Assembly (NCBI RefSeq): GCF_029338515.1
Contig: NZ_CP119988.1
Location: forward strand, 1,178,001 to 1,242,000
DNA: 64,000 nucleotides
Origin: Haloglomus litoreum
GTDB taxonomy: Archaea > Halobacteriota > Halobacteria > Halobacteriales > Haloarculaceae
Reading direction: 5' to 3'
Shown here: piece by piece, positions 41,874-50,469 of the stretch
Position numbering within the stretch: position 1 is the stretch's first letter
Layout: the number at the start of each line of letters is the position of its first letter
The notes under the pieces: model-generated
Seen by the model: the letters and a program-made list of their open reading frames with translations, nothing else
Database searches by the model: none
What the model was told of the DNA's origin: nothing
Program-made: the position numbers and the translations under genes

Positions 41874-42318
41874 GCTGCTCTCGCTCCCTGCGATACAGCC
41901 AGTGTCTGTCCTTGGTAATTCCGCTCCATAGCTTTCGAACCGGTATCGTGCGAGATACGCGCTGTAAACTCAGCACGGCAGCGAAATCCTATCCCCGATA
42001 GATTATTTCCAACAGTAGCATTCGAAACGGTTCGACAACTACCCACAAAAGCAATTGTCGAATTTCACCACTCCATAGACCCCATTAAAGTGTGAAGATA
42101 ATCGAGCGCTTCTCAGAAATATCTCCTCTCTCCTCTGAGCTCGTGGGGCGGCTGAATACTGCTTCCATGAGCAGGCATCAGAGAACCATTCACCTGACTA
42201 GAACCATGGCCACCTATATATTGGATTAATATACGGATTAAGAACCTACATTCAATTTCATAGATTGTGAAAGAATCTGACTAGGTATAAGTACTCTGGC
42301 CATGCAGCAAAATTTGCA
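41874..42318. other. gene-free 445-bp upstream region of permease
   Basis: No supported gene. It ends in the permease promoter: tataagtac at about 42285 lies about 30 nt before the ATG at 42319. An AT-rich patch (42215-42260) precedes it. Nothing else recognised. Confidence 0.55.
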
Positions 42319-43668
42319 ATGCCAGACAATACCACACTCACCAAATCAGTAAAAGAATTTTTCGCGTACGATCCAGATAAAGATCAATGGTCGGATGAGC
42401 CGGTCCCAGAGGAGGAGCGAATGGGTGTTTGGGGTCCGACGTCAGTTTGGATAGGATTCGCGATCGCGTATATTGTGGCCTTCATCGGTGCACAAATATA
42501 TTTCGGGCTAGGAATGCCGGATGCGATTTATGCCATCGTTTTAGGGAACCTCATCTTAGTGGTGTATTCGGGTGCGCTTGCCTACGCAGCTGCCGAAGGC
42601 GGATTGAACTTTCCACTGCAAGTCAAGGAGGCGTTCGGGAGTTTAGGCGCGCTAATTCCGATCGCAATAATGGGGCTATTGGTGAACGGCTGGTACGCCT
42701 ACCAAGCATGGCTCGCCGCAGACGTTATTCGAGCAGCGTGGAGCCCCCCTTGGTTGCTTTTGGCCGTGGGGATCACCGTCCTCTACGGGATTCCTTCAAT
42801 TATTGGAATTGAGGCTCTGGAGGAGGTCGTCACTAAACTGGTAATTCCGCTAATGCTAATCGCAGGGATATACATGCTCGTGGTAAAAGTTCTCCCTGCA
42901 GGCGCGAGTATTCTCAATAAGCCGGCCCCGGGGGAGCAGATTCCATTTATGGTGGGTGTCGGGTTGGCCTGGGGTACATTTGCTGTTAGCGGAACTGCGA
43001 CGGGTGATATTGTCCGGTTTGCATCAAGTACCAGAAATGCCATCATCGCCACAGTCGTCGCCTTCCTCATCTGTAACACCGGGATGATGGTTCTTGGGGC
43101 ACTGGTGGCAGCGACATTGCCGGAGCTCAGTCTCTACTTCGGCATGATTGGTCTTCTAGCGTCTATCCCGCTTGTGATAGTTGCATTCGTCAGTTGCTTC
43201 TCAACCTGCGATGCCTGCCATTATGGCGCCACGATGAGCTACACAAATCTACACGAGAAGATCACATGGCGAACAGCTGCAGTGGGCGCCATGTTAATCT
43301 CTGTAATTGCTGTCGTATCCGGTATAATTTCTAATCTGTTAGGCTATTTGATCCTAATCGGTATTGTTGTGCCTCCAATTGGGGCAATCATCCTCAGTGA
43401 ATTTTTCATCGTTCGGAAGTACCAATCATTCGACATAGTGCGCAAAGAACGGCTCAATATTCCTGCAATTATTAGTCTGATTCTGGCGATTGGGCTGAAC
43501 TATTACGTATATAATAATATTCCCGTAATTCCGACTGGGCTAGCAGGGCTACTCTTGGCGTTCATTCTCTACCCAGTCCTGGACTGGATGAGGGCGAGCA
43601 TTTCAGGCGAGGATTCGGTACGACAACACCTCGAAGGCCAGGCTGACCCGATCCCAGACGACGATTAA
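42319..43668 (+). CDS. NCS1-family nucleobase/hydantoin/allantoin permease
   Basis: 449 residues, about twelve membrane helices, the size and pattern of NCS1 (CodB-like) transporters. These import cytosine, purines, hydantoins, allantoin or thiamine precursors with H+ or Na+. Characteristic parts: an N-terminal charged tail, WGPTSVWIGFAIAYIVAFIG in the first helix region, ALAYAAAEGGLNFPLQVKEA, and WAIL-like GLAWGTFAVSGTATGDIVRF. The following amidase is 29 bp downstream in the same direction, so imported substrate is probably an amide or cyclic amide that is then hydrolysed. TATA box about 30 nt upstream. Metabolic cargo within otherwise mobile DNA. Confidence 0.88.
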   Translation: MPDNTTLTKSVKEFFAYDPDKDQWSDEPVPEEERMGVWGPTSVWIGFAIAYIVAFIGAQIYFGLGMPDAIYAIVLGNLILVVYSGALAYAAAEGGLNFPLQVKEAFGSLGALIPIAIMGLLVNGWYAYQAWLAADVIRAAWSPPWLLLAVGITVLYGIPSIIGIEALEEVVTKLVIPLMLIAGIYMLVVKVLPAGASILNKPAPGEQIPFMVGVGLAWGTFAVSGTATGDIVRFASSTRNAIIATVVAFLICNTGMMVLGALVAATLPELSLYFGMIGLLASIPLVIVAFVSCFSTCDACHYGATMSYTNLHEKITWRTAAVGAMLISVIAVVSGIISNLLGYLILIGIVVPPIGAIILSEFFIVRKYQSFDIVRKERLNIPAIISLILAIGLNYYVYNNIPVIPTGLAGLLLAFILYPVLDWMRASISGEDSVRQHLEGQADPIPDDD

Positions 43669-43697
43669 TATTCAGACCACATCAATCCACATTAACA

Positions 43698-45158
43698 ATG
43701 AGCACGCACACACTGGAGGAGATTTGGCAGATGAGCGGCGTCGACCAGGTAAACGCAGTGAAAGACGGGGAAATCTCGCCACAAGATACCTTAGAAGCAT
43801 CACTCCAGCGGATAGAGGAGCTCGACGATTCGTTGAATGCGTTCACTGTTGTCGACGAGGAGGGTGCAAAAACCGCAGCTCGTGACGCTGAAAAAGCCGT
43901 TCAGAACGGCGAGGAACTAGGGGCACTTCATGGAGTTCCGGTTGCCATTAAAGATCTCATTCCTGTGGAAGGAATGCGGACAACATTCGGGTCCGTTCTC
44001 TACGAAGACTTTGTCCCTGAACGAGATAGCATTACGGTGACGAGAATCCGTGATGAAGGGGGCATTATCCTCGGGAAGACCAATGTTCCTGAATTCGGTT
44101 TCCAAGGGATTACCGATAATGCCATCTTCGGGAAAACGTTCAATCCCTGGGATGAAAGTAAGACCCCCGGTGGTTCATCCGGTGGCTCCGGTGTCGCCCT
44201 GGCGACGGGGATGGTTCCGTTTGCCCTTGGCTCGGACGGTGGGGGTTCGGTCCGGATCCCATCAAGTTTTTGTGGGCTTCACGGGATCAAAGCCTCGTTC
44301 GGGCGAGTCCCCCTCTACCCAGAGCACCGTGACCCTTCGCTCCCCGGGACGAACGCATGGGAGTCGGTGGAGCATATCGGGCCGATGGGGCGGACGGTCG
44401 AAGACACGGCACATCTTCTCTCCGTCATTGCAGGCCCGTATGAAATGGATCGCCATTCACTCCCTGATGATGGGACGGATTATGTTGGAGCTTCAACCGA
44501 TCCCGATATTTCCGGCCTGGACATTGCTTATAGCCAGGATTGGGGATATGCAGCCGTCGACCCTGTCGTGAGGGAGATGACTGAAAATGCAGCCCAGGTC
44601 TTCGAGGACGAACTCGATTGTACGGTGACAGCGGATGACCCAGGGTTTCCAGATCCCGAGGAGGCGTTCACGGCCACAGTCGCCAATAGCACCGATCTGA
44701 AAGAACTCAGGAAAGAACTCCACGATCACAAATCGGAAATGGAGCCTGTCCTGGTGGACGTTCTTGAAACGGAGTGGACCGCGATGGACTTCACTGAAGC
44801 ATATAAAGTCCGTCAGCAGGTCAACATGAAAATGCGGGAATTCATGCAGGAATACGACTTATTGCTTACTCCCACGCTTGCGGCACCCCCGTTCGATGCT
44901 GACCTACCGACACCGCCAGACCTCGAAGGACGGGATGTTGGGATATTCCATTGGTTACAGTTCACCTTCACAATCAATCTCACTGGCCAGCCTGCTGCTA
45001 CAATCCCCGCAGGGTGGACAGACGATAATCTCCCAATTGGCCTTCAGATAGTCGGAGGACATCTGGATGATGAAACAGTGATTGAGGCATCGGCTGCGTA
45101 TCAGCAGGCCAATCCTTGGCAGGACAAATACTTCCCACCAGACCATCAGGATCACTAA
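43698..45158 (+). CDS. amidase signature family hydrolase
   Basis: 486 residues. The amidase-signature Ser-Ser-Lys triad is present: lysine in GVPVAIKDLIP (about residue 86), the GGSSGGSGVALATGM segment (about 159-173), and the nucleophile region LGSDGGGSVRIPSSFCGLHG (about 177-197). C-terminal half includes AATIPAGWTDDNLPIGLQIV. Hydrolyses an amide to acid plus ammonia. Not a clear GatA because no gatB/C neighbours exist; pairing with an NCS1 permease suggests use of an imported amide or nitrogen heterocycle as a nitrogen source. Confidence 0.9.
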   Translation: MSTHTLEEIWQMSGVDQVNAVKDGEISPQDTLEASLQRIEELDDSLNAFTVVDEEGAKTAARDAEKAVQNGEELGALHGVPVAIKDLIPVEGMRTTFGSVLYEDFVPERDSITVTRIRDEGGIILGKTNVPEFGFQGITDNAIFGKTFNPWDESKTPGGSSGGSGVALATGMVPFALGSDGGGSVRIPSSFCGLHGIKASFGRVPLYPEHRDPSLPGTNAWESVEHIGPMGRTVEDTAHLLSVIAGPYEMDRHSLPDDGTDYVGASTDPDISGLDIAYSQDWGYAAVDPVVREMTENAAQVFEDELDCTVTADDPGFPDPEEAFTATVANSTDLKELRKELHDHKSEMEPVLVDVLETEWTAMDFTEAYKVRQQVNMKMREFMQEYDLLLTPTLAAPPFDADLPTPPDLEGRDVGIFHWLQFTFTINLTGQPAATIPAGWTDDNLPIGLQIVGGHLDDETVIEASAAYQQANPWQDKYFPPDHQDH

Positions 45159-45240
45159 ACGGAACCAAAATCGAAACTCCCGTCGATGTGAGCTTTCGGG
45201 GTTCTAATCAACGTTACAAGAGATCTGGCTTGCGGGATTC

Positions 45241-45300
45241 GCGCCCTGTATGCAGCACGTGCTCGACAAACTATCAGCGGCGGAGGGTTTCAACAAGGCC
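45241..45300 (-). repeat. 60-bp dispersed repeat, copy B (overlaps integrase 3' end)
   Basis: Read on the minus strand it starts ggccttgttgaaaccctc and ends catacagggcgc. The integrase stop codon (45274-45276) lies inside it, so its first half encodes the integrase tail GLVETLRR. The other three copies have a stop codon at or near the same place in the same frame. Confidence 0.75.
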
Positions 45301-45891
45301 GTTCCCCATCACCTCACCAATCCGTGTCTCGGTCGCCTCCATTAGATATGGCTCGATGGCCGAGTAATCACTCCACCCGCCGATGGACATCATGGTCCGT
45401 ACATCTCGCCCCTTTTCGACGAGGTGGTAGGTCGCGAACGAGCGCCGGAGATCGTGACTGGTCACCGACCGCCAGCGCTCCTCGCCCAGCTGGTCGGCGA
45501 TGGCGTCGGCCGCGGCGTCGACCCATCGGCGCACGGTCGGCGTCGAGCGCGGGACCCACGGGTCGGTTCGGTCGAGGTCACGTTCCCGTGTGTACTTGTT
45601 CAGATCCTCGGCCACCCGGTCGGGCATCCAGGCGTCACGCAGCTTCCGGTCGCCGCCCTCAGTGTTCTTGCCGCGGATCTCGAAGAGCCAGCATTCACCT
45701 TCCTCACTCCACCGGAGGTGCTTGTCGGCTGGATAGGGCACCTCGTGAGCCCGGAGGCCGCACCGCCCCATCAGCTGGACCGCGACCTCACGCATCCAGT
45801 CCTCGCGACCAGCTTCCCGTTCGAGCCGGGAGAGTTCGTCCTGATCGAGCCAGCACTTCGTCACATCGCCGGAGTCGTCGACGCGAACCAT
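45274..45891 (-). CDS. int: SNJ2-type short tyrosine integrase (site-specific recombinase)
   Basis: 205 residues from the ATG at 45891. It lacks the usual N-terminal core-binding domain, as do the short integrases of the haloarchaeal pleolipovirus SNJ2 group, and starts MVRVDDSGDVTKCWLDQDEL. All catalytic residues appear: Arg in MGRCGLRAHEV, Lys near RGKNTEGG, HxxR in SHDLRRSFATYHLV, Trp in MSIGGWSDYSA, and Tyr in IEPYL. It would integrate or excise the element at a tRNA gene; tRNA-Thr at 7675 is the natural candidate, 38 kb to the left. A longer open frame to 45957 exists, but the ATG used fits the family. A decayed relative lies at 62709-63006. Confidence 0.9.
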   Translation of the reverse strand: MVRVDDSGDVTKCWLDQDELSRLEREAGREDWMREVAVQLMGRCGLRAHEVPYPADKHLRWSEEGECWLFEIRGKNTEGGDRKLRDAWMPDRVAEDLNKYTRERDLDRTDPWVPRSTPTVRRWVDAAADAIADQLGEERWRSVTSHDLRRSFATYHLVEKGRDVRTMMSIGGWSDYSAIEPYLMEATETRIGEVMGNGLVETLRR

Positions 45892-46064
45892 AAGCGGATT
45901 GTCCAGACTACTCCGGCACAAACACTGGGGTCGGTGTAGTGATCTGGGCCGATTCACCCCCGAATGGCCCCCTTCGTGAGCGGGTAGTTGAAGAACTCGT
46001 TCACTGGTGGGGTGTCCGACCTTCCTCGCAGTTTAGCGCTGATTGTGTCTCAATTCGGCTAGAA

Positions 46065-46124
46065 GGCTTTGTTAAAACCCTCAACTAATGATATATTGCA
46101 GCACCCCTGCTGGATACAGGGCCC
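46065..46124 (+). repeat. 60-bp dispersed repeat, copy C
   Basis: Starts ggctttgttaaaaccctc and ends ggatacagggccc. Lies in the 341-bp gene-free stretch between integrase and the next gene; direct repeat with copy D at 47116-47175, the two flanking the gene at 46233. Confidence 0.75.
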
Positions 46125-46232
46125 GAATTGCTCATGAAAACCCAAAAACCACAATACCCGCAGTCTCTGTCCAACACAGAACCATGAATTGAGTTTATCA
46201 GTGCGGAGAGACACCATCCTCAAACAATACCA

Positions 46233-47108
46233 ATGGCGTCTATGAGAAATAGATTCATTACAGTAATCCTTTTCACACTCGTTGGTGCATTCATCCTCTG
46301 TCTGGGGTATATTGGGGCGAGCTGGGACGCACTTGCCCAATCCACTCGCATCTCCGTCGCAACAGCCACACTCGGAGTTATTGGCACGTTATTTCTGGCA
46401 GTAGCCACGTTTTGGTCAGTTAGTCAGAATCGCCGGCTCATTGAGGAACGGATACGAGAACGAGAGAAAGAAGTGGTCAGAGAAGAACTCAATGCGTTTA
46501 TCGAACCATCGATAGCAATTGTACAGAGCAATATCAACGTAGTCCGAGAGGCCGAAGCGCGAGAATGGATCAACAAAACACCAAACAGAATATACGACAT
46601 TCGTGGCCAGACAGCGATTCTAAAAACCGAGGTTCAGTTGGTTTTCCTTCCGGCAGACCCATATCTTCGAGAGCGGATTCCTGCTGAGGATCCAGACGTC
46701 GTTGAAGCGATTGAGAAGCACAACCAGATGGTTCAACAGTTTACCCAGCTTCGACAGGATATCATTCAGGAGATTGAGAAACCAGTGGAAGATTTCCTGC
46801 AAGAGAACGACTATGCTGACGAATTTGAGGAGGATGAACTGGATGTGTTGTTAGATGCGGTAGTCAAAGAAAACGAGGGGTATAGGGATCATGAGGAGTT
46901 CTGGGAATCTGAACAGGATGAATTGATAGCGTTGGCTTACGACGTGGCAGCCGAACCCCTAAACGAAATTGACCAGAATGTCGACGAGTACCTCTCACTT
47001 TGTGAATCCCTTCAACAGCACCTTCGATCCCGAAAAGCACAATTGAAGGAGGAATATGGCATCATATCTGAATTTGACTCCGAAGAGGACATGATTACCG
47101 CCGTCTGA
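46233..47108 (+). CDS. membrane-anchored coiled-coil protein flanked by direct repeats
   Basis: 291 residues (an ATG at 46242 is an alternative start). Two N-terminal membrane helices (FITVILFTLVGAFILCLGYI and VATATLGVIGTLFLAVATFW), then a long charged, helical cytoplasmic part beginning RRLIEERIREREKEVVREEL, likely coiled coil to the end. No enzyme motif. Copies C and D of the 60-bp repeat lie 108 bp before and 8 bp after it in the same orientation, so it sits in a cassette-like unit. AT-richer than core genes. Membrane-tethered helical proteins like this occur in defence loci as sensors or effectors, but the function here is unknown. Confidence 0.68.
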   Translation: MASMRNRFITVILFTLVGAFILCLGYIGASWDALAQSTRISVATATLGVIGTLFLAVATFWSVSQNRRLIEERIREREKEVVREELNAFIEPSIAIVQSNINVVREAEAREWINKTPNRIYDIRGQTAILKTEVQLVFLPADPYLRERIPAEDPDVVEAIEKHNQMVQQFTQLRQDIIQEIEKPVEDFLQENDYADEFEEDELDVLLDAVVKENEGYRDHEEFWESEQDELIALAYDVAAEPLNEIDQNVDEYLSLCESLQQHLRSRKAQLKEEYGIISEFDSEEDMITAV

Positions 47109-47115
47109 TTTTTCT

Positions 47116-47175
47116 GGCTCTGGTGAAGCGCTTAGTCGGTGATAGGTTAGGTCATCCGTGCTGAATACAGGGCGC
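47116..47175 (+). repeat. 60-bp dispersed repeat, copy D
   Basis: Starts ggctctggtgaagcgctt and ends tgaatacagggcgc. Begins 8 nt after the stop of the coiled-coil gene and ends 2 nt before the MITE-like element. Confidence 0.75.
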
Positions 47176-47177
47176 GA

Positions 47178-47316
47178 GCCTTGTTTAGACGCCCCTGAAT
47201 AGGTAGGTCGGCAGTTCTGTCGGGCGGGCAGAATCTGTCGATGAATGCCTCTCGGTCTGATTTCGGTGTACGGACAATGAGCGGAGCCGGCGATCTCCAC
47301 CGCGTCTAAACAAGGC
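47178..47316. mobile_element. 139-bp MITE-like element with 15-bp terminal inverted repeats
   Basis: gccttgtttagacgc at 47178-47192 is the exact reverse complement of gcgtctaaacaaggc at 47302-47316. The interior is non-coding. The flanking trinucleotide cga on both sides (47175-47177 and 47317-47319) could be a short target duplication. It looks like a miniature element moved by a transposase encoded elsewhere. The rest of the 420-bp gap (47317-47528) shows no gene. Confidence 0.72.
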
Positions 47317-47528
47317 CGATGAATTCTATTTTTAGGGGCAATAGCAGAAGCACCTCGCGGCAATATCAACGAAGACGACTAGTACTCAACAGGGCGATCT
47401 CGAAAACTGCCCTGACGAGAGGCACAGGATAATCGAACGAGCGAACTAGTAGGCAGGTTTCCCTTACAAGTAACACTGCAAAGACTCTAGCGAAAACACT
47501 CATTAGATACTGACGAAATCATTGAATA

Positions 47529-49481
47529 GTGCTCGAGTCAGGCAGGACCAATTCGCTCCAAAAATACTTCGGCAGTAAAGAATCAAAGAGGTTTATTTAC
47601 CTATCCATACTATTATATTTCTCATTCCTGACCGGTTACATTTCCATATCCAAATATTCTGGCGTTCTTCAAGGGTTGGATAGAAATGGGCAGGTTTTCC
47701 TCGGGATGGTTGAAATAGATTCATTAAATTATGTCTTGCTGAATGAAGTAATCTATTCCGCACTTTGGGCTAGCGTAATTACTCTCTCAGTAGCCTACTA
47801 CAGATTAGGGTGGGCCGATTCTGAGAATCACGGGAAAGTTGTGGGATCCGGATTGGCATTCGTAGCGGTGGGGGGTATTGTATATGCAGTACTTATGCTA
47901 TTTCTGGGTCATCTTGTTTCCGCCACCCTTGGAGACGCGATACAAGCCGCTCTCGGTGCTGGGAGTACTACAAACATAATCACGGGCGCTATATTTGAAT
48001 TGTTTATTGTCGGATTCGGTGCGTGCTTCCCCGCACTGGTAACAGGGAGGGCGGATGTTGTATTTCCAAGTAAAACAACCAATCGGATAGAATCTATAAC
48101 TACTCTGGCAGCCGGTGCAGAGCAGGAGATCAGGGAGGCAAGAGGTACACTTCAGGATCAGCATCATATATCTCTGTTTGAATCATTCTCTTCTGTGTAT
48201 GGCAAATACGCTGAGGCAGAAGCAGAATACCAACCAATCGCTGAAGCGAACCTCTATGTTCCAGCTGTCGAAAGTCAACTCGGTGCTCTTGAGGCAAGTA
48301 TTCATGAATTCGGGAAAGATACTCTCAATGAGATTCTCGAGAGGGCCGAAAACCGATTGAAAGCGGATGAGTATTTTATCGCCGACGAAGTGCTAGTTGC
48401 TGCTGAGCATATTGCGAGGAATCTGGACACTTATGACGAGCGGATTGAATTTCTCCGAGAAGAATTCGAAGAACAGCACAAATCGAGTACTAAAGAGACT
48501 GAAGACACTATTGAACAACAAATCTCCTTGGCTGAAGAAGCCACTGACGAAGCGCGATTTAACGACGCAAATGATCATCTCAAGAGAGCGAGTCAAGCCC
48601 TCGAAAAGTTGGAATCTCTAACAAAAGACGACAACGAACATTTCAAGGATAGAATTACATCACGGAGAAAGAACATTGAGGTTGAGAGAAAGCAACATCA
48701 AATCAGGGAGGCACGAACCCGGATTTCGATTAGATTCGACATCCCGCTTGATAAAGTTCGAATCCATCAAGAAGGAGAGACAGTCAGGGCTTACGGAGAT
48801 CTGTATGACCTGCTGAAGAAACTCAAACACCCTCCAGGAGGCGACCTGCCCTGGGAAGAATTCGAAGCAGAGATCATTTCCCGACTACCATTTATATCAC
48901 CTCAAGATATCAACCACTTTGATCAAATCGTCTCTACTGTTGCTACAATCGCGGATTTCATACAGGAGACAGACAACGCTCACCCTTCTGTCCATGTAGT
49001 TGAGTGGGAAGAAGCGATACAGACAGCTGTTGAGAATCAGAATTACGACATATTGAAGCCCGTAATCCGACAGGTAGAGAGACTAAATACTGGCCAAATC
49101 TGGGACCAATCACTACTTTATGATTTATCTTGGAGGGAATTGGAAAATATCGTGGGGGATTTGTATTCTGGACAAGGTTACGAAGTCACGGTTACTCAGG
49201 GAAGTGCAGATCTCGGTGTAGATGTTTGGGCACGTAAGCGTGACGACCGGCTTGCGATTCAAGTGAAGCAGGTACGGGGAAACAGCACCGTAGGTCGAGA
49301 AACTTTACAAAAGTTAGCGAGCACAATTGCGAAAGGGGATGCAGACAGGGCCGTAGTTGTCACAACTGGCGAATTCGCCCGAACTGCAAAACAATATGCT
49401 GCGGATTTCGGACCCAATCTTGAATTAATCGATGGGGGCGAGTTAGCAGCCTTACTCAGCGAATCTGAAAGCCAGAGGTAG
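47529..49481 (+). CDS. membrane-anchored Mrr-like nuclease with coiled-coil middle
   Basis: 650 residues from a GTG at 47529. Four N-terminal membrane helices (for example LSILLYFSFLTGYISIS, IYSALWASVITLSVAYY, GLAFVAVGGIVYAVLMLFLG, ITGAIFELFIVGFGACFPAL), a long helical middle (about 200-420, with QHHISLFESFSSVYGKYAEA and repeated EEAxxA-type segments), a small globular part, and a C-terminal Mrr_cat domain (about 540-645): LSWRELENIVGDLYSGQGY, DLGVDVWARKRDDRLAIQVK with the Asp and QxK, and DRAVVVTTGEFARTAKQYA. It would cut DNA near the membrane, for example incoming phage or plasmid DNA. Confidence 0.82.
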   Translation: MLESGRTNSLQKYFGSKESKRFIYLSILLYFSFLTGYISISKYSGVLQGLDRNGQVFLGMVEIDSLNYVLLNEVIYSALWASVITLSVAYYRLGWADSENHGKVVGSGLAFVAVGGIVYAVLMLFLGHLVSATLGDAIQAALGAGSTTNIITGAIFELFIVGFGACFPALVTGRADVVFPSKTTNRIESITTLAAGAEQEIREARGTLQDQHHISLFESFSSVYGKYAEAEAEYQPIAEANLYVPAVESQLGALEASIHEFGKDTLNEILERAENRLKADEYFIADEVLVAAEHIARNLDTYDERIEFLREEFEEQHKSSTKETEDTIEQQISLAEEATDEARFNDANDHLKRASQALEKLESLTKDDNEHFKDRITSRRKNIEVERKQHQIREARTRISIRFDIPLDKVRIHQEGETVRAYGDLYDLLKKLKHPPGGDLPWEEFEAEIISRLPFISPQDINHFDQIVSTVATIADFIQETDNAHPSVHVVEWEEAIQTAVENQNYDILKPVIRQVERLNTGQIWDQSLLYDLSWRELENIVGDLYSGQGYEVTVTQGSADLGVDVWARKRDDRLAIQVKQVRGNSTVGRETLQKLASTIAKGDADRAVVVTTGEFARTAKQYAADFGPNLELIDGGELAALLSESESQR

Positions 49482-49911
49482 ACGGCCTCGGCATCTCTTC
49501 ATGATGTCCATTCTCTGCCGGGTCGTAATTCGAGAGCTCCGCTGCCACGAGAGAGACGCCCGCCACAACTGCGAAGATAGCTGTCAGAGGCCATCGAAGA
49601 TGTCTATCCATTTCATTTGAGATGATGACACCGGGATGTCTTATCTATCGATGGTGTTCAGTGCGTGAAGAAGATATCTTGTCCGGGCTTTCACCCATGC
49701 TGAGGCCAGTTCACTCCTGTGCCGGTAAAACGTACACTTATCTCTGCTGAACCTACCCTCTGTATCTTGCACGTCGCTATTGTCAGCTATTGTGAATTTC
49801 AACACAGGCGGTTAGAGGTATTTGTCCACTCTCGAAGGGATCTCCAATTGTAATTGCAATCACAGAGCCTTCGACTCAGCCAGAATGTTTTGGCGACCTC
49901 CTCTGCAACAT
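49482..49911. other. gene-free 430-bp segment
   Basis: Between two convergent genes. A 51-codon minus-strand frame (49456-49611) with a hydrophobic start exists but overlaps the nuclease gene's 3' end and has no support. Otherwise nothing recognised. Confidence 0.5.
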
Positions 49912-50469
49912 TTAGCTCTGCATCGGAACACCGAATTCGTCGCCGAATTCGCCGAAATGCTCGACGAGCGTTTCGCTAGTATCCTCGATATCCGCTATGG
50001 AACTGACGTGCTTGTAGAAGATGACCCTGTACCCGAATGGGTCCTGAGCCGTCTCGAGGTCCCAATCGCGCGTCTGTTCTTTGACGCGCTGCTCGTCTTC
50101 ACTCGAGGCGGTTTTGATCTTGTATCCGAATCCCCGTAGAGCTCCCTCCTCGATGTCATCCCGATTGTACTGCTCAGGCTTGACCCAGTATAGATGGACA
50201 TTCAGCTTCAGCTGCTTGTTGCTACCCTGATCTCGGACACGCGACAGAGGGTAATCGATTCGTGCAAAGGCCAACGAAGAACTGGAGTCTCGGCCGGTAT
50301 TCTCGCTCCCCGCATCATCGGAGGCGAATAGCTCCGGCTTCCTTGCTCGCATCTCCTGCCCCACCTGCCGAAGTCGACCCTCGATGCTCGTCTCGAACTG
50401 GTCGGTGAGCCGGATCGCCTTCAGATAGCGATCCTGCTCGAGACCTTTGCTTAGGAAGTCATCGGTCAT
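49912..50469 (-). CDS. hypothetical partner of PD-(D/E)XK protein
   Basis: 185 residues, unrecognised and soluble. It overlaps the upstream nuclease-like gene by 4 nt (ATGA), so the two make a functional pair. Blocks such as LKLNVHLYWVKPEQYNRDDI and PFGYRVIFYKHVSSIADIED look like beta strands of a small domain, with a helical N-terminus. Given its partner and the surrounding restriction genes, it may be the regulatory or recognition subunit of a two-gene defence system. Confidence 0.68.
   Translation of the reverse strand: MTDDFLSKGLEQDRYLKAIRLTDQFETSIEGRLRQVGQEMRARKPELFASDDAGSENTGRDSSSSLAFARIDYPLSRVRDQGSNKQLKLNVHLYWVKPEQYNRDDIEEGALRGFGYKIKTASSEDEQRVKEQTRDWDLETAQDPFGYRVIFYKHVSSIADIEDTSETLVEHFGEFGDEFGVPMQS

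Noticed and set aside
45891-46065. Search for a copy of the tRNA-Thr 3' end next to the integrase
   Set aside because: No run resembling the T-arm or acceptor sequence is visible here, or elsewhere to the right of the integrase, so no attR is reported.
49456-49611. 51-codon minus-strand frame with hydrophobic N-terminus
   Set aside because: Overlaps the 3' end of the membrane Mrr gene in the opposite direction; no ribosome site, promoter or domain to support it, although the peptide looks membrane-like.
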